Below, piece by piece: positions 39,119-47,570 of a stretch of DNA of 64,000 nt. The notes beneath the pieces were generated by a model. It had not been told where the DNA came from. It saw only the letters and a list, made by a program, of their open reading frames with translations, and searched no databases. This DNA is from Mycobacterium numidiamassiliense (GTDB lineage Bacteria; Actinomycetota; Actinomycetes; Mycobacteriales; Mycobacteriaceae). The stretch covers positions 186,001 to 250,000 of the forward strand of contig NZ_FUEZ01000004.1 in assembly GCF_900157365.1 (NCBI RefSeq). Direction: 5' to 3'. The number at the start of each line of letters is the position of its first letter. Position 1 is the stretch's first letter. Position numbers and translations under genes: made by a program.

Positions 39119-39492
39119 TCACATCAGTCACTTCAGAAACACGGCCGGAGTCGGTCGGCGCGTCTCCCGCAGTTTGCCAGAGCGCGGGTGTCTAATAACC
39201 CGTTGTGGGCTTGGTCACGCTCAAGCCTCGCTGACCGGAACGATCGCAGGAGTGATCATTGTGTATGTCAATCCACTACCTCGAACGCGGATGGGGCGAA
39301 TAGCCTGGTCATGGTTTCGCCACCCAGTGAAGAGCCGCGAATTTCCCGCCAAACAGGAACGCCTGGTTACCGCTGAGGATCTGCTGCTGTTCGGGGTGTA
39401 GCCGCACGCAGTTCTTTTGCCCAGGATCAACAAGGGTTTGCTCAGCGTTACCGAGTTGTTATCGCACCAGAGATGAGCCCGGCAAGCCGGGG
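39119..39492. other. 374-bp gap after gltD, no confident gene
   Basis: Short open frames exist on both strands, for example + 39174-39401 ending in a basic 36-residue segment from ATG 39291, but none has a ribosome-binding site or a family I recognise. A small CCCGGC-AA-GCCGGG hairpin (39478-39491) lies at the 3' end of the LLM gene. This gap begins the accessory block between gltD and the conserved Rv3856c-type gene. Confidence 0.5.
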
Positions 39493-40344
39493 TCACCCGT
39501 CTTTCAGGCCCGAATCCCGGATCGCCTCGGCCAGTGGTTCCAGGACCGCCGGGTCGTGCGGCGCGGGTAGGTAGACGATGCCGAGGTCCAATCCCTCGGC
39601 CGCCAGCCCAGCCGCGTCTTCGATGACCTTGCCGTAGTTGAGGTCGGGCTCCAGGCGTAGATGGGCCGACGTCGTGATTTCCTTCGGATCCCGTCCGATG
39701 TCCGCGCAGTGCGAGGCCAGCACGTCACGCTTGTGGGCGAACACGTCGGGCGGACCCCCGACGAAGTTCCAGTGCTGCGCGTAGCGCGCGGTGATCCGCA
39801 GGGTGCGCTTCTCGCCGCTGCCGCCGATGCAGATCGGCGGGTGCGGGCGCTGCGGCCCCTTCGGCTCGTTGCGCGCACCCTTGAGTTGGTAGTACTTCCC
39901 GTCGAAGTCGGTGGTCTCCTCGCTGAGCAGACCGGTCAGCACCGCGCAGGCTTCCTCGAACCGATCGAAGCGTTCTTTGATGCTGCCCAGCTCGATGCCG
40001 TAAGCACCCGACTCTTCTTCGTTCCACCCGGCGCCGATGCCGAGCTCGAGACGGCCGTTGGAGATGATGTCAAGTGCGGCAGCCATATTGGCGAGCACTG
40101 CGGGGTGGCGGTAGTGAATGCCGGTGACCAGGGTGCCCAGGCGCAGGCGTTTGGTCGCCTGCGCAAGTGCGGTCAGCGTCGTCCACCCCTCAAGGCACGG
40201 CCCGCTGCTGTCGGAGAAGATCGGGTAGAAGTGGTCGAACGTCCACCCGGACTCGTAGACGTCGATGTCATCGGCTGCCTGCCAGACCGCGAGCAGGTCG
40301 GGCCAGGTGGTGTCTTGCGGGGAGGTCTTGAACGCGAATCGCAT
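39493..40344 (-). CDS. LLM-class F420-dependent oxidoreductase
   Basis: 283 aa, from ATG 40344 with GGGAG close upstream. It is a luciferase-like TIM barrel: TLVTGIHYRHPAVLANMAAALDIISNGRLELGIGAGWNEEE (residues ~73-113) and PPICIGGSGEKRTLRITARYAQHWNF (~170-195) are the hallmark segments of F420-utilising LLM enzymes. The substrate is not deducible; many such mycobacterial enzymes are of unknown function. It is divergent from the sensor kinase with about 124 bp between the starts. Confidence 0.85.
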   Translation of the reverse strand: MRFAFKTSPQDTTWPDLLAVWQAADDIDVYESGWTFDHFYPIFSDSSGPCLEGWTTLTALAQATKRLRLGTLVTGIHYRHPAVLANMAAALDIISNGRLELGIGAGWNEEESGAYGIELGSIKERFDRFEEACAVLTGLLSEETTDFDGKYYQLKGARNEPKGPQRPHPPICIGGSGEKRTLRITARYAQHWNFVGGPPDVFAHKRDVLASHCADIGRDPKEITTSAHLRLEPDLNYGKVIEDAAGLAAEGLDLGIVYLPAPHDPAVLEPLAEAIRDSGLKDG

Positions 40345-40468
40345 ACTCCCGACAGTACTTAAGCGAACGGTGACGTTCCTAGGCGAATGCGCCTCCGCGG
40401 CATGCCAACGGCACTTAGATTGTGGCTGTCTGTTCAACAATCAGCGCAAAGACCTGGGGGATTGGCAG

Positions 40469-41713
40469 TTGAAGCCATCACATGTGTCGGAGTCCGGCAG
40501 GAAGCGCGAAGCCTGGGGCGGCCAGGTCACCGACACGGAGCTTGAGGGGGTACTGCGCGTACACCGGTGGCGTGCACTGCGAATCGCGGCGGTGCAACGT
40601 ACGGTCGTCGCATTCATCATGGTCGGGGCCGCATTGGTCGACCGGGATCACAGTAGATGGACTCAGCAGGGAACACTGCTCGGCGGGTACATCCTCATCG
40701 CGTTGAGTGTTCTGATTCTCGGGTTTTCTCACCTGAGTCGATCGCTGGCCGCGAACCGCACGCTGCATGTTCTCGCGATGGTCGATGTGGTGGCGATTGT
40801 CGGCTTCAACCTGTTGTCACCCGCGGGGTACCTTCCGCTGCTGTTGATGGTGATGGTCCCGCGCATGGTTGCCTTGGATGTTTCGGAGTGGCGCGCCGCT
40901 CTGGGTCTGACCCTCGCGTTCGGGGTTTTCACCGCGTCGATCATTCAGGACCCCTTCATTACGGGACGACTGGGTTGGCCGCAGGTATTGCTCATTGTGC
41001 TGATCTACGGATTCATCTGTGGCACGGCCTTGTTGGCGGTTGTTTTCCGCCTGCGTCATTTTGGGGAACTGGCGAAAATGACCGCTTCCCGTGAGGCGTT
41101 GCTCGCTGAGACAATGACCGCCTCGGATACCGAGCGGCGAGAAATTTCCGAAGCCATCCATGATGGGCCCCTGCAGGACGTGTTGGCGGCTCGGCGCGAC
41201 ATTGTCGACTTCATCAAGAAATCTCCTGCCGAACCGCTGCAACGAGCGGTGGCGAGTCTCGATGACGCCTCGCGGCGATTGCGCGAGGCAACCTTCGAGC
41301 TGCATCCGGCCGTGCTCGAACAGGTCGGGTTGGGCGCCGCAGTGGAAAAGCTGGCGGCCTTCACCGCCGAACGCTCCGGCATCGCCATCACGACCGACAT
41401 CGATTACCCATGCAGGAACGCTATCGATCCGATGGTGTTCGGGGTGGTTCGCGAGTTGTTGTCAAACGTGGTCCGCCACTCTGGAGCGTCGCACGCGTCC
41501 GTGAAACTTAAGGTCGCCCATCGCGAGTGCCAGCTAGCTGTCCAGGACGACGGTGTTGGGATAAACGCTGATGTGGTGATGCGCCGCCTCGCCGACGGGC
41601 ATATCGGTCTGGCCTCGCAGCGGGCACGGGTGGATGCCGCGGGCGGCACCTTGAGGATTGTCGACGTTCCTACGGGGACGCATATCTGCGTGGATTTGCC
41701 GCTGCCCGGGTGA
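40469..41713 (+). CDS. NarL/DegS-type membrane sensor histidine kinase
   Basis: About 414 aa from TTG 40469 (GGGGGA 8 nt upstream; GTG 40484 also possible). Five to six hydrophobic helices span ~residues 30-190 with no large extracytoplasmic domain. A HisKA_3 dimerisation domain follows with the phospho-acceptor His in SEAIHDGPLQDVLAAR. The HATPase domain shows VVRELLSNVVRHSGAS (N box) and DDGVGI and GLASQRARVDAAGG (G boxes). It pairs with the response regulator, encoded tail-to-tail 2 bp away. Confidence 0.88.
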   Translation: MKPSHVSESGRKREAWGGQVTDTELEGVLRVHRWRALRIAAVQRTVVAFIMVGAALVDRDHSRWTQQGTLLGGYILIALSVLILGFSHLSRSLAANRTLHVLAMVDVVAIVGFNLLSPAGYLPLLLMVMVPRMVALDVSEWRAALGLTLAFGVFTASIIQDPFITGRLGWPQVLLIVLIYGFICGTALLAVVFRLRHFGELAKMTASREALLAETMTASDTERREISEAIHDGPLQDVLAARRDIVDFIKKSPAEPLQRAVASLDDASRRLREATFELHPAVLEQVGLGAAVEKLAAFTAERSGIAITTDIDYPCRNAIDPMVFGVVRELLSNVVRHSGASHASVKLKVAHRECQLAVQDDGVGINADVVMRRLADGHIGLASQRARVDAAGGTLRIVDVPTGTHICVDLPLPG

Positions 41714-41715
41714 GC

Positions 41716-42363
41716 TCACTCCAGGAGCCGCCGCCGCATCGCCTCCGCCACCGCCGCACCCCGGTCCGAAACACCCAGCTTGTCGTACAGGTGCTGTACG
41801 TGTGTCTTCACCGTGCTCGGCGACACGAACAGGCGCACGGCGATCTGCGGGACCGTCAACCCTTCGGCGATCATGCGCACCACCTCCAGCTCGCGCGGTG
41901 TCAGCAACGCCGCATCTCCCCGGGCCCGTACTTTCACCTCACCCGCCAGCGCCCCCGCCAATTGGGTCGGCAGATATGTCGCGCCCTTTGCGCATTTGAG
42001 CACGGCGGCAACGATTTCCTCGCTGTCGGCGTCCTTTGTCAGGTAGCCCGCGGCGCCTTCGGCGAGGGCCTGATAGATGACCGAGCTGTCATCGAAGGCG
42101 CTGAGCAAGACAACGTAGGTGCCCAAACCGTCCCTCGCTACCGCTCGGACCACGTCGAGTCCGTTGAGTTCGGGCATCTTGTAGTCGACCAGCGCCACCG
42201 CGGGCCTCAGCTCACGGATCGTGGCCAGCGCCGAGCGACCATCGCCCAATTCCGCGAGCACGTCGATCTTCCCGCTCGCCTTGAGCGCCCGGACGATGCC
42301 GTCCCGGGTCACCGGGTGGTCGTCGGCAACGACGACTCTGACGCGGTCTGATTGCTGTGACAT
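41716..42363 (-). CDS. NarL/LuxR-family response regulator
   Basis: 215 aa. Receiver domain with acidic pair Asp14/Asp15, phospho-acceptor Asp60 (VALVDYKMPE) and Lys110 (YLTKDAD). A LuxR-type helix-turn-helix is at residues ~150-205 (LTPRELEVVRMIAEGLTVPQIAVRLFVSPSTVKTHVQHLYDKLG). It is convergent with its kinase, an unusual layout, and divergent from the second espB across a 264-bp region, which makes that gene a candidate target. Confidence 0.92.
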   Translation of the reverse strand: MSQQSDRVRVVVADDHPVTRDGIVRALKASGKIDVLAELGDGRSALATIRELRPAVALVDYKMPELNGLDVVRAVARDGLGTYVVLLSAFDDSSVIYQALAEGAAGYLTKDADSEEIVAAVLKCAKGATYLPTQLAGALAGEVKVRARGDAALLTPRELEVVRMIAEGLTVPQIAVRLFVSPSTVKTHVQHLYDKLGVSDRGAAVAEAMRRRLLE

Positions 42364-42480
42364 CGGCTGCGCTCCACGGGCCCTCGAAGATCTCGTGTGC
42401 GCTCGCCCTCACGACAGCGCGTTCTCATTCTTCCCCGGCCGGCTCGCCGAGGAGGTGGTTTGCGCCAACCGCTGCGGGCT

Positions 42481-42504
42481 GTCCTCCCCCAAATGGGGGA
42501 GGAC
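42481..42504. promoter_or_regulatory. Perfect 24-bp palindrome upstream of espB copy 2
   Basis: GTCCTCCCCC (42481-42490), loop AAAT, GGGGGAGGAC (42495-42504): ten perfect base pairs in the region between the response-regulator start and espB copy 2. There is no U-tract, so termination is unlikely. It may be an operator or an mRNA hairpin in the espB leader, 123 nt before the start. Confidence 0.5.
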
Positions 42505-42627
42505 ATCTCATCCCCCCTACCCGACGTTTGCGCGAGGGACCTCGGCCGCCTGCGCCGGAATAGTCATACGTGACAGACGGCGAAGCGGCCGGAACGCCGG
42601 TAGGAGCCCCTCGAGGAGATGGACGCC

Positions 42628-44142
42628 ATGACGCAGCCTCAGACACTCAACGTGGAATATGACGAGCTGCTGGCCCGAGCTGCCGAGCTCGAAAAGCCCC
42701 TCGCCAACATCCCGACCCTCAATCCGCCAGCGCCGTGTGCCCTTTCATACAGCAGGGATGCGGCCCGTCAAATTGCACTGTCCGCCGACATGATGCGGCT
42801 GTACTTGAGGGGTTGTGAACGTGAATGGAAATCCCTCGCGAAATCCCTGAGGGATGCGGCCAAAGCCTATGAAGAGGTCGACGACGCAGCGGCGGACACC
42901 ATCGACTCCGAAGGGTCCATGCTGGATGTCACGCCGGCGGAAGTCGGTGCACATAACGAAGGCGGGGCATTCGTCGCGCCGGATCCCCTGCCGATGTCGG
43001 CGGCGTTTGATTACCCCTATTACGAGGTCAGGCAAGCGGTCATCGACATCGAAAACGGCGACCAGGGCGCGGCTTTCACCGCATTTGCGGACGCCTGGGA
43101 CGACTTCCAGCGCTCCTTGCAGGACCAGACCTACCGGTTCCGCCCGTTTAACGCCTGGGAGGGCGACGCGAGGTCGGCGGTCGAGGGGAATTTCGAGCAG
43201 CAGCGGCAATGGATATTCAGCATGGTCGGACTGTGCACGACGCTGAGCAAGCAGGCCAGGGGCGTCGTCGATGCCCAGAAACAGCTCCGGGCCAAGGTCG
43301 GTTCGTACGAACACGATCCGGAGGGCGGGAATACCATTCCGGCGGAACACCCTGGGCCCATTGATATTTCAAATGTCGACTATTGGTACAAGTGGTACAC
43401 AGAAAATGATCCGACCCAAGTGCATTGGGCGATCCGGTGGTATCAGGTCCTGCAGGACAAATCGGAGGAGGCACTGACGATTTATGTCTCCAACGCGTCC
43501 TTGCCGCTGCCGCCGGTGAATCCCTCGATGTTTCCGACCGTGTCTGCCATTCCCGACTTCAAGCTGGGATCCGACGGTCCTGGTGACATTGAGTCCGGGG
43601 AACTGCCTCCGGGCGACAGCTTTTCCGGCATGCCGCAGATGCCCTCGCTTCCCATGGGCGGGATGCCGTCCACGCCCGACGGGTCGATGCCGGCCGCTGC
43701 GGCCCCGCAGGTCCCTCCCCCCGGGAAGGACCTGCCGAAAGGACCGGGGATCAAGCCCGCGTCGCTCGGCGGCGGTGGCGGTGTGCCGTCGGTCCCTTCG
43801 GCTCCGTTGCAGTCCTGGGGCGACAACAACGCGGCGACAGCCGGTGCCGCCGCAGGCCCGGGTCGCTCGGTCCCGGTGCCTGACGCATACGCCGCGCTGA
43901 ATGGCAAGGGTGCGGGGGGCGGCATGGGCGGTGGCATGCCGATGGGTGGCGCCGGCGGGCAGGGTCAGGGTCAGGGCAAGGGCAAGGCGATGCAGGAGCA
44001 GAAGGCCATCTACACCGAGAAGCGGCAATGGACCGAGGGAGTCATCGGCCGCCGTCCGCAGAAGGGCGCCGCCGAGCACGATAAGGCGACGCGGCCGAAA
44101 TACCCGGTTGCGACGGCACCGGGTGGCGATGACGTTCGCTGA
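42628..44142 (+). CDS. EspB paralogue (copy 2), outside the ESX-1 locus
   Basis: 504 aa from ATG 42628; GAGGAG at 42613-42618 is 9 nt upstream and abuts the earlier ATG 42619, which rules that one out. Every EspB hallmark is present: MTQPQTLNVEYDELLARAAELE, the AKAYEEVDD secretion motif, the NAWEGDARSAVE WxG turn, a Gly/Pro/Met-rich tail with KPASLGGGGGVPSVPSAPLQ, and the terminal IYTEKRQWTEGVIGRRPQKG. It is similar to copy 1 along its whole length but lacks the proline insert. No other esx gene is adjacent; it lies between a two-component system and a small membrane protein gene. Confidence 0.88.
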   Translation: MTQPQTLNVEYDELLARAAELEKPLANIPTLNPPAPCALSYSRDAARQIALSADMMRLYLRGCEREWKSLAKSLRDAAKAYEEVDDAAADTIDSEGSMLDVTPAEVGAHNEGGAFVAPDPLPMSAAFDYPYYEVRQAVIDIENGDQGAAFTAFADAWDDFQRSLQDQTYRFRPFNAWEGDARSAVEGNFEQQRQWIFSMVGLCTTLSKQARGVVDAQKQLRAKVGSYEHDPEGGNTIPAEHPGPIDISNVDYWYKWYTENDPTQVHWAIRWYQVLQDKSEEALTIYVSNASLPLPPVNPSMFPTVSAIPDFKLGSDGPGDIESGELPPGDSFSGMPQMPSLPMGGMPSTPDGSMPAAAAPQVPPPGKDLPKGPGIKPASLGGGGGVPSVPSAPLQSWGDNNAATAGAAAGPGRSVPVPDAYAALNGKGAGGGMGGGMPMGGAGGQGQGQGKGKAMQEQKAIYTEKRQWTEGVIGRRPQKGAAEHDKATRPKYPVATAPGGDDVR

Positions 44143-44173
44143 GACGTGAGGCGCAACTAAGCTCATCCGGACG

Positions 44174-44605
44174 ATGACTAGTGCGCTCGGAATCGACACC
44201 AAGATCACCCTGCTGGCGGCTGGACTGATCTTTCTGCTCGCGCTCGTGCTCGGAGTGTGGAAATACCGGCAGATCATGGCGTCCGACGAGCACCGGGCAC
44301 ATCCGTATGTCGACATCGCGCACCGGGCGGCGCTGCTTTACTCCTTCGCGACTTTGCTCATCGCGGTGTTCGTCGCCCTGAGCGCCTGGCCGGCGTGGGT
44401 CAACCTGACGGCGGCGATGGTCGTCGTGTTCTTCTTCGTCGGGGCGATCATCGGCTATATCAGCCACGGTCTGCGGCGCGATACCGTCAACCAATTCGAA
44501 ACGAAGGACCGGGGACTCGAGGTCTCGATGGCCCTGTTGATCGCCGGTGAGATCGGCGGGTTCGGCGTGATTCTCGCCGGGTTCGTCCACGGGCAGCTGC
44601 TCTGA
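44174..44605 (+). CDS. Small four-helix membrane protein
   Basis: 143 aa with four hydrophobic segments (~residues 12-30, 52-75, 80-98, 118-140). The family is not recognised. It occupies the position of the short membrane protein Rv3857c of M. tuberculosis, which is annotated at about half this length. It starts 31 bp after espB copy 2 and ends 21 bp before the PHP gene, all on the same strand. Function unknown. Confidence 0.7.
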   Translation: MTSALGIDTKITLLAAGLIFLLALVLGVWKYRQIMASDEHRAHPYVDIAHRAALLYSFATLLIAVFVALSAWPAWVNLTAAMVVVFFFVGAIIGYISHGLRRDTVNQFETKDRGLEVSMALLIAGEIGGFGVILAGFVHGQLL

Positions 44606-44626
44606 CCGGCGGGGCACACTGGAGCC

Positions 44627-45637
44627 ATGGACCCGGTAACGGCGCTGCGGCAAATCGCCTACTACAAGGACCGCAGCCGCCAGGACCCCAAACGAGTGAT
44701 GGCGTATCGCAACGCAGCCGACATCGTGGAAAACCTGGACGACGCCGAGCGTGAGCGGCACGGGCAGGCGAACAGCTGGCAGACCTTGCCGGGCATCGGT
44801 CCCAAGACCGCAAAGGTCATCGCGCAGGCCTGGGCCGGTCGTGAACCCGATGCGTTGGTCGAACTACGCGATGCGGCAACCGATCTCGGCGGTGGCGAGA
44901 TCCGCGCCGCGCTGCGTGGCGATCTGCATCTGCATTCGAACTGGTCCGACGGCTCGGCGCCGATCGAGGAGATGATGGCCACCGCGGCCGAGCTGGGCCA
45001 TGAGTACTGCGCGCTGACCGATCATTCGCCGCGGTTGACGATCGCCAACGGGCTGTCGCCGGAGCGGTTGCGCAAACAGCTTGACGTGATTGACGGACTG
45101 CGCGACCAGTTCGCGCCGATGCGCATCCTCACCGGCATCGAGGTCGACATCCTCGACGACGGCAGCCTGGACCAGGAACCGGAGCTGTTGGAGCGTCTCG
45201 ATGTGGTGGTGGCCAGTGTGCATTCCAAGTTGTCGATGGATTCCGCCGCGATGACCCGCCGCATGGTGCGCGCGGTCTCGGACGGCCAAGCCGACGTGCT
45301 GGGCCATTGCACGGGTCGGCTGGTCGCCGGGAACCGCGGCATTCGGGCCGAATCGAAGTTCGACCCCGAGGCGGTGTTCACCGCGTGTCGTGATCACGGC
45401 ACCGCGGTGGAGATCAACTCCCGGCCAGAGCGCCGCGATCCGCCGACCCGCCTACTGAATCTGGCACTGGAGATCGGGTGTGTGTTCAGCATCGATACGG
45501 ACGCGCACGCGCCCGGACAACTGGACTTCCTGGGTTACGGAGCCCAGCGCGCGCTGGACGCCGGAGTTCCCGTCGACCGGATCGTCAACACGTGGCCGGC
45601 CGATCGGCTGCTGGACTGGGCGGCATCAGTCGGGTAA
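44627..45637 (+). CDS. PHP-domain phosphoesterase with helix-hairpin-helix (Rv3856c-like)
   Basis: 336 aa. The N-terminal ~80 residues contain a helix-hairpin-helix DNA-binding motif (TLPGIGPKTAKVIAQAW). The PHP domain follows with metal ligands in GDLHLHSNWSDGS, the ALTDHSPR segment, EVDI, VVASVHSKL, and the terminal SIDTDAHAPGQ. It corresponds to the C-terminal half of X-family DNA polymerases without the polymerase domain. A phosphatase or nuclease role in DNA repair is inference. Its end overlaps the convergent DinB-type gene by 12 bp. Confidence 0.88.
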   Translation: MDPVTALRQIAYYKDRSRQDPKRVMAYRNAADIVENLDDAERERHGQANSWQTLPGIGPKTAKVIAQAWAGREPDALVELRDAATDLGGGEIRAALRGDLHLHSNWSDGSAPIEEMMATAAELGHEYCALTDHSPRLTIANGLSPERLRKQLDVIDGLRDQFAPMRILTGIEVDILDDGSLDQEPELLERLDVVVASVHSKLSMDSAAMTRRMVRAVSDGQADVLGHCTGRLVAGNRGIRAESKFDPEAVFTACRDHGTAVEINSRPERRDPPTRLLNLALEIGCVFSIDTDAHAPGQLDFLGYGAQRALDAGVPVDRIVNTWPADRLLDWAASVG

Positions 45638-46819
45638 ATGCGGCATCTCGATACCGGGGTCGCGGCCGACCAGGACGGCCGGCGTCAGGGCCGATTTGCC
45701 GTAGCGACTGCGCACCCGGTCGATCGCAGCGTCTATCGAAGGCGGCTCCCCGCACAACGGCAGCATCAGCTGCTGGGCCCCGCTACGGTCGATGCCCGAC
45801 ACCGCAAACCCCACCAGGGTCAACCCACGCTCTGCGATCAGGGGCGCCGCCGCCGCGACCAGCTGACGGGCGACGCCCAGGATCGGCTGCGTCGACGATG
45901 TGGCCCACGGCAGCGTGCGCGATCGGGTCGCCCGGGTGAAGTCGTCGAAGCGCATCCGAAGCACCACGGTGCGACCCGAGCGCCCCGCGGCGCGCATCCG
46001 GGCCGTGATCCGGTCGATCAGGTTAACGACGACCGCGTCAATGTCGCTGGGGGACATGCGATTACCGGCACGGCCCAGCGCGCGCTGAGCGCCGACCGAC
46101 CGACGATGCACGCCGTTGGTGACCCGGCGGCGATCGATGTTGTGGGACAGCGCAAACAGTTGGCGTCCCATCGCGCCGCCCAGCAGCGAGGTCAGTGTCG
46201 ACTCGCTGAGTTCGGCGACGTCAGCCACGGTGTATATGCCGTAGGCGTTCAGCTTGTCGGCGGTCTTGGACCCGACGCCCCACAACCGGCGTACCGGCAG
46301 GGGATGCAGGAACGCCAGCTCTTGGTCGGGTGGCACCAGCAAGAGCCCGTCCGGTTTGCCTTCTTGGCTGGCGACTTTCGCCAGGAATTTGGTACGCGCG
46401 ATGCCGACGGTGATCGGGAGCCCGACGCGCTCGCGCACGTCGGCGCGCAATCCCGCGGCGATCTGCACGGGTGTGCCGGACACCCGATGCAGCCCGGCGA
46501 CGTCGAGGAATGCCTCGTCCACCGAGAGCGCCTCGACTATCGGTGTGGTGTCGCGGAACACGTCGAACACCGCGTCACTGGCCCGGGAGTAGGCCGACAT
46601 TCGCGGCGGAACCACCGCGGCGTGCGGGCACAGCCGCCGCGCCTGCGCGCCACCCATTGCGGTGCGCACGCCGTAGGCCTTGGCCTCGTAGCTGGCCGCC
46701 AGCACCACGCCGCCGCCCACGATCACCGGCCGGCCGCGCAGCGTCGGGTCGTCGCGCTGTTCGACCGACGCGTAGAACGAATCCAGGTCCGCGTGCAGGA
46801 TGGACGCTTCGCACCGCAC
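45626..46819 (-). CDS. Y-family DNA polymerase (DinB/Pol IV-like, DinB3 position)
   Basis: 397 aa from GTG 46819. The catalytic residues are in ILHADLDSFYASVEQ (first Asp) and SVDEAFLDV (Asp-Glu pair). The steric-gate region is FYASVEQ. The fingers and little-finger segments GGGVVLAASYEAKAYGVRTAMGG, PPRMSAYSRAS, GIARTKFLAKVASQ and LWGVGSKTADKL follow family order. A SOS box lies at the start codon. M. smegmatis encodes its third DinB polymerase next to ethR/ethA, so this appears to be that orthologue; M. tuberculosis lacks it here. It is transcribed in the same direction as ethR, 35 bp downstream of it. Confidence 0.9.
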   Translation of the reverse strand: MRCEASILHADLDSFYASVEQRDDPTLRGRPVIVGGGVVLAASYEAKAYGVRTAMGGAQARRLCPHAAVVPPRMSAYSRASDAVFDVFRDTTPIVEALSVDEAFLDVAGLHRVSGTPVQIAAGLRADVRERVGLPITVGIARTKFLAKVASQEGKPDGLLLVPPDQELAFLHPLPVRRLWGVGSKTADKLNAYGIYTVADVAELSESTLTSLLGGAMGRQLFALSHNIDRRRVTNGVHRRSVGAQRALGRAGNRMSPSDIDAVVVNLIDRITARMRAAGRSGRTVVLRMRFDDFTRATRSRTLPWATSSTQPILGVARQLVAAAAPLIAERGLTLVGFAVSGIDRSGAQQLMLPLCGEPPSIDAAIDRVRSRYGKSALTPAVLVGRDPGIEMPHLPD

Positions 46820-46832
46820 GAACGTATGTTCG
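46819..46832 (-). promoter_or_regulatory. SOS box (LexA site) at the DinB-type gene start
   Basis: CGAACATACGTTCG on the minus strand, matching the mycobacterial LexA consensus TCGAAC-N4-GTTCGA at all core positions except the outer T/A. It touches the GTG start codon, so LexA binding would block transcription or initiation directly. Confidence 0.75.
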
Positions 46833-46854
46833 CACGCCGGTCTGACAAGCCGCG

Positions 46855-47493
46855 CTAACAGGCCTCGCCGTAGATGCTGCTGACCCAGATGTGCACCAGC
46901 GTGTCGAGGAGTTGCTCGCCCGGCACCGACGGCCGTTCCTCGGCAAACGAGGTGAGCATCACCTTCTCGTTGAGCAGGTTCAGGGCCGCCGACAGCTGGT
47001 GCGCCGGCAGCGTCACCGGCGCGGCGCCGCGGGCGCGTTCGGTCTCGATCACCGTGGTGATGTGGGCGACCCACTTCTGCATGAAGCGCGACCACAGATC
47101 CCGGATGTCCTTATTGGTGCGCGCGGCTTCGGCGGCCAGCGACACCGCGCGATGCGCGCCGAAAGTCTGCACGAACACGTTGATTCCGGTGCGCCAGAGC
47201 GTCTTCAGATCGGCTGGTGGGTTGGCGATCAGGGACTCCAGCGCGGAGTCGGCCTCGATGATCACCCGCTCGAAGAGAGTGAGCAGCACGGCGTCCTTGG
47301 ACGGGAAATAGAAGTAGAACGTCGGCCTGGACAACCCGGCCCCCTTGGCCAGGTCGTCGACCGAGACATCGGCGAGGGGACGTTCGGCCAGCAGTCGCTC
47401 GGCGGTGGACAGGATGGCCAATTCGCGCTCGTCCCCGGACGGACGCGTCGAGCGCCTGCCCCGCGGGGCGCGAGTCGAACTGGCGGCAGTCAC
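46855..47493 (-). CDS. ethR: EthR, TetR-family repressor of ethA
   Basis: 212 aa from GTG 47493, aligned with the 216-aa M. tuberculosis protein; an ATG at 47526 would place the start inside the operator. TetR helix-turn-helix: ISVDDLAKGAGLSRPTFYFYFPSKDAVLLTLF (residues ~40-75; here VSVDDLAKG). The ligand domain ends LDTLVHIWVSSIYGE. It represses ethA by cooperative binding to the intergenic operator and is divergent from ethA. Confidence 0.93.
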   Translation of the reverse strand: MTAASSTRAPRGRRSTRPSGDERELAILSTAERLLAERPLADVSVDDLAKGAGLSRPTFYFYFPSKDAVLLTLFERVIIEADSALESLIANPPADLKTLWRTGINVFVQTFGAHRAVSLAAEAARTNKDIRDLWSRFMQKWVAHITTVIETERARGAAPVTLPAHQLSAALNLLNEKVMLTSFAEERPSVPGEQLLDTLVHIWVSSIYGEAC

Positions 47494-47521
47494 TCTCGCC
47501 ACTTTACACAGAGTTGAGCAT

Positions 47522-47557
47522 TTCAACAGACCGTTGACGAATTCAACAGCGTGTTGA
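47522..47557. promoter_or_regulatory. EthR operator candidate: tandem palindromic repeats
   Basis: Two copies of TTCAACAG-N3-GTTGA (47522-47537 and 47542-47557) lie exactly 20 bp apart between ethR and ethA, just before the ethA ATG at 47571. A related half site GAGTTGA lies upstream at 47510-47516. Two-helical-turn spacing suits the cooperative multimer known for EthR. Confidence 0.7.
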
Positions 47558-47570
47558 TAGCGTGACGGTC

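Noticed and set aside
39174..39401. 75-codon ORF after gltD
   Set aside because: No ribosome-binding site, no recognised family, and overlapping alternatives on both strands.
45638..46858. Long + open frame opposite the DinB-type gene
   Set aside because: Antisense to a gene with all catalytic motifs intact; product is compositionally Arg/Gln/His-rich.
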